Below, piece by piece: positions 1 through 5,099 of a stretch of DNA of 5,764 nt. Positions within the stretch are counted from its first letter, which is position 1. Each line of letters opens with the position of its first letter. Below the pieces are notes generated by a model. The model ran no database searches. It worked only from the letters and a program-made list of their open reading frames with translations, and was not told the DNA's origin. The stretch is from Persebacter sp051009035 (GTDB lineage: Bacteria; Pseudomonadota; Gammaproteobacteria; Tethybacterales; Persebacteraceae): positions 1 through 5,764 of the forward strand of contig JBPCWY010000170.1 in the NCBI GenBank assembly GCA_051009035.1, given 5' to 3'. Position numbers and translations under genes: made by a program.

Positions 1-140
1 AAGGCGACCCGGCAAAAATATGGGCGAATGTAGAAAAAGCGCGCCGCGCGTTTGGCTTCGCCCCGCAAGCGCAAACGCTGGAAAAAATAATCGCCGATGC
101 ATGGGCATGGGAACGCGCCGGTAAAAACGAATCGTTATGA
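1..140 (+). CDS. galE: UDP-glucose 4-epimerase, C-terminal end (5' partial)
   Basis: Only the last 45 codons are present, in the frame starting at base 3, with the TGA stop at 138-140. The visible protein begins GDPAKIWANVEKARRAFGF and ends with an LEKIIADAWAWE segment. This matches the conserved C-terminus of GalE: the (R/P)GDPA box, the A(D/N)xxKAxxxLGW-like segment, then a helix ending in a W-x-W pair. GalE is a cytoplasmic NAD-dependent short-chain dehydrogenase that interconverts UDP-glucose and UDP-galactose, or UDP-GlcNAc and UDP-GalNAc in broad-specificity forms. The catalytic Ser-Tyr-Lys and the NAD-binding glycine motif lie outside the window, so substrate range cannot be judged. 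The stop overlaps the next start as ATGA, so the two genes are probably co-transcribed and translationally coupled. Its place in a glycosyltransferase locus fits supply of UDP-galactose to the GT25 enzymes. A related sugar-nucleotide epimerase is the main alternative. Confidence 0.85.
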   Translation, partial: GDPAKIWANVEKARRAFGFAPQAQTLEKIIADAWAWERAGKNESL

Positions 141-856
141 AAAAAATATTTTTAGATGTCGGCGGACATGAAGGGCAAACGCTGGAAGAAGTGTTGAAAC
201 CGGATTATCGTTTTGACGCGGTGCATTGCTTTGAACCCCAGCCGGAGTATTGCGAGCATATCAGGCGCAATTTTTCCGCCCGTATTGCGGACGGAAAACT
301 GTTCGCGCATTCGTTTGGTTTGGCGGATTTTGACGGCGAGCGGCTTTTATACGGCAAAGGGATTGGCGCAAGCGTTTTTTCCGACAAGGAAGATATTGAC
401 AACGCCGTTTCCGCGCGCTGTTCGTTTGTGCGGGCGAGCGCGTTTTTTGCCGAACATATCGGAAAAGAAGATTTGGCGGTTATGAAATTAAATTGCGAGG
501 GAGGCGAAGTTTTAATTTTGCGCGATTTAATTAAAAGCGGCGCGGTGCATTCGCTGGCGAATGCGATGATTGATTTTGATATTCGGAAAATTCCGTCCCG
601 CCGTAGCGAAGAAAAGAAAATAACGACGGAAATGGCGGCGGCGGGATTTAAAAATTATACTACCGCGTCCCGCTCAATGGTCGGTTTTACGCATCAAGAG
701 AGGATTCGTTTTTGGCTTTCCAATTTGGATTGCGCGGACGAGTTTATGAAGTTAACGCCGGGGGAGGAAAAAATGCGCATGTTGCCTTTTTGGATGCGGC
801 GCAGAATCCAAAAAATACGGCGCAAAATTAAGAAAATAAAAACCGCCCGCCTCTGA
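137..856 (+). CDS. FkbM-family SAM-dependent methyltransferase
   Basis: This 239-residue protein has the FkbM layout. The SAM-binding loop is FLDVGGHEGQT (5-15), the acidic motif after strand 2 is FEPQP (32-36), and the hallmark late motif is MKLNCEGGE (116-124), where many members have KxDxEGxE. FkbM-type enzymes are cytoplasmic O-methyltransferases, common in polysaccharide and secondary-metabolite clusters, where they methylate sugar hydroxyls. The acceptor cannot be read from sequence. The ATG at 137 overlaps the galE stop (ATGA) and has no clear Shine-Dalgarno sequence, so translation probably depends on galE. From about residue 217 the protein ends in a tail rich in Arg and Lys with Ile at 224, 227, 231 and 234, an amphipathic pattern that could dock it on the inner membrane. 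No signal peptide or membrane span is seen. The family call is secure; the exact role is inferred from context. Confidence 0.9.
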   Translation: MKKIFLDVGGHEGQTLEEVLKPDYRFDAVHCFEPQPEYCEHIRRNFSARIADGKLFAHSFGLADFDGERLLYGKGIGASVFSDKEDIDNAVSARCSFVRASAFFAEHIGKEDLAVMKLNCEGGEVLILRDLIKSGAVHSLANAMIDFDIRKIPSRRSEEKKITTEMAAAGFKNYTTASRSMVGFTHQERIRFWLSNLDCADEFMKLTPGEEKMRMLPFWMRRRIQKIRRKIKKIKTARL

Positions 857-861
857 TTTTA

Positions 862-881
862 ATCGGGGAAAAATGCCCGAT
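862..881 (+). other. Small inverted repeat after the FkbM gene
   Basis: ATCGGG at 862-867 is complementary to CCCGAT at 876-881 around an 8-base loop, starting 6 bases after the FkbM stop. No T-run follows on either strand, so this is not a convincing intrinsic terminator. Its right half lies inside the relic repeat at 870-984. It is a weak structural note only. Confidence 0.3.
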
Positions 882-935
882 GACATTGGATTCTCTGCGG
901 CGGGCGCATGACGAAACAGGAAGGTTTTTTTGTTG

Positions 936-953
936 CGCCGAAAAAAAACGGCG
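936..953 (+). other. A8-loop hairpin with upstream T7 tract
   Basis: CGCCG (936-940) and CGGCG (949-953) form a 5-bp stem around eight A residues (941-948). A T7 run at 925-931 could pair with the A8 loop instead, giving two exclusive folds in any read-through transcript from the FkbM gene. The A-tract also lies about 37 to 44 bases before the ATG at 985, where an UP-element-like A-rich stretch would sit if transcription starts at that ATG. Function is unproven. Confidence 0.3.
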
Positions 954-972
954 TTATGCGCGGCGAAAGGCG

Positions 973-978
973 TATAAT
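973..978 (+). promoter_or_regulatory. Candidate -10 box (TATAAT) for a leaderless methyltransferase transcript
   Basis: A perfect TATAAT ends 6 bases before the ATG at 985, so the expected start point falls on or next to the A of the start codon. No good -35 match is found 16 to 18 bases upstream; the A8 tract at 941-948 may substitute as an UP-like element. The box lies inside the GT10 relic, and the same TATAATT occurs within the intact GT10 gene at 2651-2657. It may therefore be inherited coding sequence that became a promoter, or be coincidental. Confidence 0.5.
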
Positions 979-984
979 TAAGGC

Positions 985-1626
985 ATGCGCGGAATCATAA
1001 GATTTATAAAGCAGTTGTCGCCTTCGTCCGTTAAACGGCGCAGGGGAATCGCCCTGTGGAAGCAAAACGGGAGCCCCGTGCCGCCGCCGCACGCCGTCAA
1101 ATACATAACCATTAAACATTACGCGCAAAAATTTTCCCTGCGCGTTTTGGTGGAAACCGGAACTTTTCGCGGGCGCATGATACGGTGGGCAAAAAACGAT
1201 TTTGCGAAAATTTACTCCATAGAAATGAGCGCCGCCTTACACGGAGAAGCCAAAAGAAAATTTGCCCGCTATCCGCACATCACATTAATTCAAGGCGACA
1301 GCGGCGTAGAAATCGCCCCGCTGGTAAAAGAATTAACCCGTCCGGCTTTGTTTTGGTTGGATAGTCATTTTTCGGGCGGCAACACCGCCAGAGGCGAAAA
1401 AGACACTCCGATTATGGAAGAATTGCAACATGTCCTAAACGCTCCGAATGCCGGACATGTTATTTTAATTGACGACGCCCGTTGCTTCGGCAGCGACCCC
1501 ACTTATCCCGTCATCGCAGAACTCAAAGATTTCGTGCATGCCAAAAACCCCAACGCTGTTTTTACCGTCCGGCGCGATATTATTATAATAGAACCCGCAC
1601 AAACGGCGGGGCGGGAATGCGTATAA
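985..1626 (+). CDS. Class I SAM-dependent methyltransferase-like protein of polysaccharide clusters
   Basis: This 213-residue protein has a Rossmann methyltransferase pattern: VETGTFRGRM (56-65) in the position of the SAM-binding loop, YSIEM (77-81) with the acidic residue after strand 2, and QGDSG (103-107). FWLDSHFSGGNT (123-134) and VILIDDARCF (159-168) follow and supply several Asp and His residues that could bind metal. This resembles small methyltransferase-like proteins often found among glycosyltransferase genes and distantly recalls TylF/CmcI-type metal-dependent enzymes. The acceptor is unknown and activity is not proven by motifs. The basic N-terminus (residues 1-21, with KRRR at 17-20) may form an amphipathic helix. 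ATG 985 is preceded by only a close-set AAGG and by TATAAT 6 bases upstream, suggesting a leaderless message. The gene follows the FkbM gene after a 128-base gap and converges on the GT11 gene. Confidence 0.75.
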   Translation: MRGIIRFIKQLSPSSVKRRRGIALWKQNGSPVPPPHAVKYITIKHYAQKFSLRVLVETGTFRGRMIRWAKNDFAKIYSIEMSAALHGEAKRKFARYPHITLIQGDSGVEIAPLVKELTRPALFWLDSHFSGGNTARGEKDTPIMEELQHVLNAPNAGHVILIDDARCFGSDPTYPVIAELKDFVHAKNPNAVFTVRRDIIIIEPAQTAGRECV

Positions 1627-1657
1627 TAGCGGCAAAGAATGACGGACGGGGAGCGGT
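1627..1657. other. 31-base convergent intergenic gap without a clear terminator
   Basis: The plus-strand methyltransferase stops at 1624-1626 and the minus-strand GT11 gene stops at 1658-1660. The gap is purine-rich on the plus strand (GCGGC, GACGGACGGGGAGCGG). No self-complementary GC stem followed by a T-run is visible in either direction, although a T-rich stretch lies just right of it at 1657-1672. Termination may be Rho-dependent or the transcripts may overlap. Confidence 0.4.
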
Positions 1658-2518
1658 TTATTTTATTATTTTCCATTCCGGCGGATAAATTATCGCGTTG
1701 CGCGCCGGGTCGTTGCTCCATTCCGCCGGAGCAACGGCGTATCCGCCGCCTATTGTTGCGCCCCACCATGCGAATGTGCTGTTGGATAAAATGCATCCTT
1801 CGCATTTTGCCATCAATAACATGTCCTGCCAGTCGGGGCGCGCGCCCGGCGGCATTAATGTCGCCCGGTTTGGCGCGGCGAGCGGCAATAAATTATCGGC
1901 ACACCATTTTGCGTCATCGCCGAAAATAAAAAAATGCGGGTTGTTATATTTTTCCCGCATTGAAATAAAAGCGCGTTTGTAATATTGCAAAGAAAGGCGA
2001 ACAGCGTCCGCTGGTTTGGATTTTTTGCGGATAATACCGCCTTGCGCGTCATACTCCCATAAACGGCGGGCGTGAACGGCAATATTTACTTCTTCCGCAC
2101 TTTCCGGCAACGGCGGCAAGCCGTCCCGGATTTTGCGCAAATCGGCGAGCAATTCCGGCGCTTCCGCCGCCGTTGCCGCGGCTTGCCAATAGCCGAAAAA
2201 ATGAATGTTTGCGGGAAGCGGCGCGTCTAAAAATTTCCGCCAATCATCGCCGTCTTTAACGAGCATGGGATTTGGCATGAATAAAAGGCGGCGCAACAAG
2301 CGCGCGTCCCATTTTGCGCGGACAAGTATGCGGTGTTTTGCGCCGCAAAGCGGCAAGCGCGGGGAAAGAAAATCCAGCGCGAACTTGCGTTTATAACGGT
2401 CGGGGCGAAGCCGCCGTTCCAAAAAAGTTTCCGCGCCGCCGCGCGCCAACGCCAGCGCAAAAGCGTATTGAAATAACTGGTTTCCCAACCCGCCCATAAT
2501 TCTGACAACCGCAATCAT
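1658..2518 (-). CDS. GT11-family alpha-1,2-fucosyltransferase homologue with altered HxRRGD motif
   Basis: This 286-residue protein is about the usual GT11 length. The N-terminal MGGLGNQLFQYAFA (8-21) is the GDP-fucose-binding signature of alpha-1,2-fucosyltransferases such as Helicobacter FutC. FFGYWQ (107-112), FFIFGDDAKWC (196-206) and SNSTFAWWGA (245-254) are further family motifs in the right order. GT11 enzymes transfer fucose from GDP-fucose to O-2 of galactose, making H-type ends, in the cytoplasm before export. The oddity is at 149-156: HARRLWEY replaces the usual HxRRGDY, so the Gly-Asp pair is missing and Glu155 is the nearest acidic residue. The enzyme may use Glu, have shifted specificity, or be inactive. 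The start ATG overlaps the GT10 stop (ATGA) with no Shine-Dalgarno sequence, so translation is probably coupled. The family call is firm; the exact acceptor is unknown. Confidence 0.87.
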   Translation of the reverse strand: MIAVVRIMGGLGNQLFQYAFALALARGGAETFLERRLRPDRYKRKFALDFLSPRLPLCGAKHRILVRAKWDARLLRRLLFMPNPMLVKDGDDWRKFLDAPLPANIHFFGYWQAAATAAEAPELLADLRKIRDGLPPLPESAEEVNIAVHARRLWEYDAQGGIIRKKSKPADAVRLSLQYYKRAFISMREKYNNPHFFIFGDDAKWCADNLLPLAAPNRATLMPPGARPDWQDMLLMAKCEGCILSNSTFAWWGATIGGGYAVAPAEWSNDPARNAIIYPPEWKIIK

Positions 2519-3513
2519 TCGCCGTTTACCGCGTTAATCAATTGCGGTGTTTTACTTTCTTGAAAATGTCTGATTACATTGGATTCTCTGCGGCGGGCGC
2601 GCATGATTCTTTTGTTGACAAAGCGGGGCGTTAGGCGCAAGAGGCGCGAATATAATTTATCGGCGGCGCAAGGTCGCGGCGGGTTGGCAAACACTTCGGC
2701 GAAAAAATCCAGCATGCGTCCGGTTTGCGCGCAAGGCGGAAGCGCATTGCCGCGAAACGGCGGCGCTTGCAAATAACGCGTAAATAACGCGTCATCTTTG
2801 TCTACGGCAATAACATGGCGGACAACGGAATCCAAATCGGGGAAGTCGTGGCAATTAATAAAAGCATCCGGGTTAAATTCTTTGGCGATGTCCGGGTTGC
2901 CCCAATATATCGGCACCGTCCCCGCCGCAAACGCATCGGCGATTTTTTCCGTAGTGTATCCCGGGCTGCTTGAGTTTTCAAACGCAATCGTAAATTTATA
3001 ACGCCGCATAAATTCAATTTTCTGTTGCCGCGTTTGGTCGTAGGGCAGGCGCGGCATGTTATTTAACACGCACCCGGGCGAATCTACGCGTTTATATTCG
3101 GACAACATGCGACAAAACATGTTGCGCGCAATGCATTTTTTATTGCTGTAAATAAAATTGCAAAACTTGGTTTTTTCCGCGATGCAGGAAGGGCGGTCAA
3201 GCAACGGCGACAAATCGTCCAGCACATACACCGGCAGGCGGTAGTTGCGCCCGGGAATGTCGTAATCAAACGACAGGGCAAAATCGCATTCGGCGAAATC
3301 GGGGCGGAGATTTTCGCCAGTATAAAAAATGCGCGGGCAACGATAACGGAGAAAATCCGACCTTACGGAATACAGCAAAAAATCCGGCGCGCGGGAATCC
3401 AGCGCAATCTCAAACCGCTTTTCCAAGAGTTGAAAAAGCGGATGGCGGCGGAATCCCTCCGCCGCTTCCGGATACCAGAGATCGTTGCACCAAAGTTTAA
3501 CGGGGGCGTTCAT
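2515..3513 (-). CDS. GT10-family alpha-1,3/4-fucosyltransferase homologue
   Basis: This 332-residue protein carries the GT10 signatures. YTGENLRPDF (64-73) leads into CDFALSFDY (76-84). SNKKCIARNMF (123-133) precedes YKRVDSPG (140-147). The donor-site motif is KFTIAFENSSSPGYTTEKI (173-191), then GTVPIYWGNP (198-207). Glu67, Arg130, Glu189 and Lys190 sit where the Helicobacter pylori FucT has its catalytic and GDP-fucose-binding residues, as recalled from that family. Such enzymes add fucose to GlcNAc (or glucose) in Lewis-type structures in the cytoplasm. The H. pylori heptad repeats are absent, but the C-terminus is a basic amphipathic tail (about 286-317). I chose ATG 3513. A GTG 15 bases upstream would sit in the candidate -10 box and has no ribosome site. 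The gene overlaps the GT11 start (ATGA) and is 63 bases from the GT2-like gene. Transfer of another deoxy-sugar cannot be excluded. Confidence 0.88.
   Translation of the reverse strand: MNAPVKLWCNDLWYPEAAEGFRRHPLFQLLEKRFEIALDSRAPDFLLYSVRSDFLRYRCPRIFYTGENLRPDFAECDFALSFDYDIPGRNYRLPVYVLDDLSPLLDRPSCIAEKTKFCNFIYSNKKCIARNMFCRMLSEYKRVDSPGCVLNNMPRLPYDQTRQQKIEFMRRYKFTIAFENSSSPGYTTEKIADAFAAGTVPIYWGNPDIAKEFNPDAFINCHDFPDLDSVVRHVIAVDKDDALFTRYLQAPPFRGNALPPCAQTGRMLDFFAEVFANPPRPCAADKLYSRLLRLTPRFVNKRIMRARRRESNVIRHFQESKTPQLINAVNGE
2563..2664 (-). repeat. Intact source copy of the GT10 tail repeat
   Basis: This stretch of the GT10 gene (residues 284-317) is repeated in decayed form at 870-984. The core at 2563-2600 matches 35 of 38 bases, 25 of them consecutive (2576-2600). 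In this copy the reading frame is open and encodes a basic tail including RARRRESNVI. The two copies are in the same orientation, about 1.7 kb apart, flanking the second methyltransferase and the GT11 gene, so homologous recombination between them would delete or duplicate that segment. Confidence 0.75.
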
Positions 3514-3519
3514 ATCCGC

Positions 3520-3549
3520 ATTATACACGGGCGGGGGCGAATTTGTCCG
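3520..3549 (-). promoter_or_regulatory. Candidate promoter of the GT10-GT11 pair, leaderless spacing
   Basis: On the minus strand a perfect TATAAT (3525-3520) ends 6 bases before the ATG at 3513, the same spacing as at 973-978. CGGACA (3549-3544) matches four of six bases of TTGACA with an 18-base spacer. No Shine-Dalgarno sequence fits ATG 3513. The site lies in the only non-overlapping gap of the minus-strand gene set, so the fucosyltransferase pair could be transcribed on its own as well as by read-through. Confidence 0.55.
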
Positions 3550-3553
3550 CCCG
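3528..3553 (-). other. 7-bp inverted repeat overlapping the -35 region
   Basis: CGGGCGG (3528-3534) and CCGCCCG (3547-3553) form a perfect GC-rich stem around a 12-base loop. It starts 24 bases after the stop of the GT2-like gene and covers the spacer and -35 of the candidate fucosyltransferase promoter. There is no T-run, so intrinsic termination is doubtful. It could be an operator-like palindrome or an attenuating or mRNA-protecting hairpin. Confidence 0.35.
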
Positions 3554-3576
3554 ACATTTGCCGGGGCGCGGGTATT

Positions 3577-4350
3577 TTATTTTTCGCCGGACGGGTTGCG
3601 CCATTTTTTCGGAATGCCAAAAATTAACCAGCGCAGGATTTTTAATTTATCTTTGTAGCGGATGATTTTTTTTTGGATACGCGATGTTTTGGCGGCGTTT
3701 TGTATGCGCCGCCCCCAACCCAAATGGCAAACCGCGGGGATTTCCAAATGCGCGGTATAAAATCCTAATTGCTGAAACACAAAAGAGACATGCATTTCGC
3801 CGCCGACTTCCGCAAACGGCGCGATGCGTTTGTAATCCGCCAATCGGCGCATGCCCGGATTATACCCGTAGCCAAAATAACGCAAATGCGCGCCGCAAGG
3901 GACGCGGAAAAATCGGACGCCGTCCGCTTCTTCCGCGGAGAGTTTTCTTAACAGCCGGTGTTCGTCCCGCCCGCGCAACATAACCGCGCTGGCTTTCGGA
4001 AAACGCGACAACAGCGCAAACGATTCCGCGATAAAACTCGTCCGGAAAAATTCCCAATCGTCTTCGCAGTGAAAAATAAACGGCGTCCGGACGCGTGCAT
4101 AACCCGCGTCAATGGATTTTGCCTGCCCCATGCGCGAATGAACGGCAAACTCAAAAGCAAAATCCAAATCCGCCAAAGCGTCCCGAACTTTTTCATCGCC
4201 GGAATCTTCAACGATGATAAATTGCGCCGGGGGAATATCGGCGAATTGCAAAAACGAACGGACGGTTTGCCGCAATAAATCAAAACGCCCGCAACTCGTC
4301 AGCACGACCGCGTATTCCGGCGGCGCGTTATTTGTTGTTTGGTTTTGCAT
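3577..4350 (-). CDS. GT-A fold glycosyltransferase (family 2-like)
   Basis: This 257-residue protein begins with the GT2-like pattern YAVVLTSCGRFDLL (13-26) for the first nucleotide-binding strand and helix. FIIVEDSGDE (44-53) takes the place of the second strand's acidic motif. FHCEDDWEFF (93-102) contains the EDDW box expected to bind the metal and sugar nucleotide. Later GYNPGM (162-167), GGEMHVSFVF (183-192, with a candidate catalytic-base Glu185) and HLGWGR (209-214) follow. It should transfer a hexose or similar sugar from a nucleotide donor in the cytoplasm; donor and acceptor are not readable. The C-terminus from about 213 is strongly basic and amphipathic. The ATG at 4350 is fixed by an excellent AGGAGG five bases upstream and by overlap with the preceding stop (TAATG). 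A longer form starting at 4434 would lack this support and disagree with the family start. No membrane span or signal peptide is seen. Confidence 0.82.
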   Translation of the reverse strand: MQNQTTNNAPPEYAVVLTSCGRFDLLRQTVRSFLQFADIPPAQFIIVEDSGDEKVRDALADLDFAFEFAVHSRMGQAKSIDAGYARVRTPFIFHCEDDWEFFRTSFIAESFALLSRFPKASAVMLRGRDEHRLLRKLSAEEADGVRFFRVPCGAHLRYFGYGYNPGMRRLADYKRIAPFAEVGGEMHVSFVFQQLGFYTAHLEIPAVCHLGWGRRIQNAAKTSRIQKKIIRYKDKLKILRWLIFGIPKKWRNPSGEK

Positions 4351-5099
4351 TATGTCCTCCTTTGCGGCGCAACGGACAAACGCCGATGCCGTTTTATAAA
4401 CGACAAGCAGAGCGTTTTTCGCGCCCACAACCATTCCGAAAAATTACGCCGCGCCCGCGGCGGTCGTCCGATAAGGGATGGCACATCGTCTCTGTTTGTC
4501 AACGCCGGAATGACGGCGTAAAACTGCAAGCCGTTTTCCCACCATTCCGCGTATAACCAATCTATCGGCGCGCGGATTTCGCGGCAATACTCTATTAAAC
4601 TGCGCGCCGCCGATGCGCGAATCATATACGCCCTCGTCGTTCCCACGCGCCGCCGAAAACGCACCAGCCGCCGCCCGCCGCCGAGTTCGCACAGCGTCCG
4701 GTCAACGGCGTATTGTTTTCGCGCCGACAATAAAACAACATCCCACGCCCACTCCGACTCCAAAACTTTTTGTGCGGTTTCGGAAAATTGCGGGTCAATA
4801 ATGCAACTGTCTTCCAAAACAATCATGCATTCCCAACCGCGCTCCGCCATTAATTCCCATACCGCGTAATGGCTCATAAAACATCCGATTTCACCCGCCG
4901 TCAAATCCCGCCCCCGCAACCGCCGCCAATATTCTTTGTTTAAGCGGGGGGCGTATTCTTCCGGGTTTAATGTTTTGCCGTCTATGCCGTCAAATATTTC
5001 GTAGTTTAATCCAAGCGCATCAAGGCGGCGGGAAATTGCCGCCCGGCGTTCTTGCGCGCGCGGCAATGAAATAACAACGAGCGGCGGCGTTTCCGTCAT
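4350..5099 (-). CDS. GT25-family (LPS/LOS) glycosyltransferase, second tandem copy, EDS motif
   Basis: This 249-residue protein matches the GT25 group of LOS enzymes such as Lex1/LgtB/LgtE. It has VVISLPRAQERR (8-19), YEIFDGIDGKTL (33-44), RGRDLTAGEIGCFMSHY (62-78), the acidic box VLEDS (94-98), GTTRAYMI (about 158-165) and a late APIDWLYAEWWENGLQFYAV block. GT25 members commonly transfer galactose from UDP-galactose to the outer core in the cytoplasm. The last residue of the acidic box is Ser98 (codon 4808-4806), whereas the neighbouring copy and the family usually have EDD. A metal- or donor-contacting Asp is therefore replaced, and activity or donor choice may differ. The ATG overlaps the upstream GT25 stop (ATGA) with no clear Shine-Dalgarno sequence. 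The stop overlaps the next ATG (TAATG). The basic C-terminal tail carries the next gene's ribosome site. Family is firm; sugar specificity is open. Confidence 0.88.
   Translation of the reverse strand: MTETPPLVVISLPRAQERRAAISRRLDALGLNYEIFDGIDGKTLNPEEYAPRLNKEYWRRLRGRDLTAGEIGCFMSHYAVWELMAERGWECMIVLEDSCIIDPQFSETAQKVLESEWAWDVVLLSARKQYAVDRTLCELGGGRRLVRFRRRVGTTRAYMIRASAARSLIEYCREIRAPIDWLYAEWWENGLQFYAVIPALTNRDDVPSLIGRPPRARRNFSEWLWARKTLCLSFIKRHRRLSVAPQRRT
4356..4361 (-). promoter_or_regulatory. Strong Shine-Dalgarno site (AGGAGG) for the GT2-like gene
   Basis: On the minus strand AGGAGG is followed by ACATA and ATG (4350-4348), a spacing of five bases. It lies within the last codons of the upstream GT25 gene and decides the start. 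It is the only strong Shine-Dalgarno sequence among the gene starts in this window; the others are overlap-coupled or leaderless-like. Confidence 0.85.

Larger units (their letters stand above)
870..984 (-). pseudogene. Decayed duplicate of the 3' end of the GT10 fucosyltransferase gene
   Basis: Bases 870-907 match 2563-2600 at 35 of 38 positions, with 25 identical bases in a row (883-907 against 2576-2600). Beyond that, patches recur in the same order with small indels: TTTTGTTG, GGCGTTA(T/G)GCGC and TATAATT. The similar stretch therefore spans about 870-984 against 2563-2664. In the GT10 gene this stretch encodes residues 284-317 on the minus strand. In the relic the minus strand still reads ARRRESNVI-x-HF across 873-908 in the matching frame, but indels break the frame further upstream. 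No complete ORF or start remains. The simplest reading is the tail of a former GT10 paralogue, or a partial duplication, left between the two methyltransferase genes. The core match was read base by base; the gapped outer part is a hand alignment and less certain. Confidence 0.7.

Noticed and set aside
883..907. The 25-base exact repeat as a mobile-element end or phage attachment site
   Set aside because: Similarity extends in a gapped, decaying way in line with coding sequence of the GT10 tail. No transposase, integrase, terminal inverted repeat or target duplication is seen.
859..1128. An 89-codon minus-strand open frame across the gap and the methyltransferase start
   Set aside because: It has no family motif, overlaps the well-supported methyltransferase antisense, and runs through the relic in a different frame from the GT10 tail. 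It is a shadow frame.
1622..1644. TATAAT at 1622-1627 with an ATG at 1639 opening a 96-codon plus-strand frame
   Set aside because: The spacing differs from the leaderless pattern, the box overlaps the methyltransferase stop, and the frame lies antisense to the conserved GT11 coding sequence with no recognisable motif.
3514..3528. GTG at 3528 as the start of the GT10 gene
   Set aside because: The extra codons fall inside the TATAAT box, no ribosome site precedes them, and the GT10 homology starts just after ATG 3513.
3958..4278. A 106-codon plus-strand open frame opposite the GT2-like gene
   Set aside because: It is antisense to a gene with clear EDDW and HLGWGR motifs and shows no motif, ribosome site or partner of its own.
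4351..4434. Longer N-terminus for the GT2-like gene starting at 4434
   Set aside because: AGGAGG with ideal spacing marks ATG 4350, the extension is antisense-free but lies within the upstream GT25 gene in another frame, and the GT2 fold begins around residue 13 of the shorter form.
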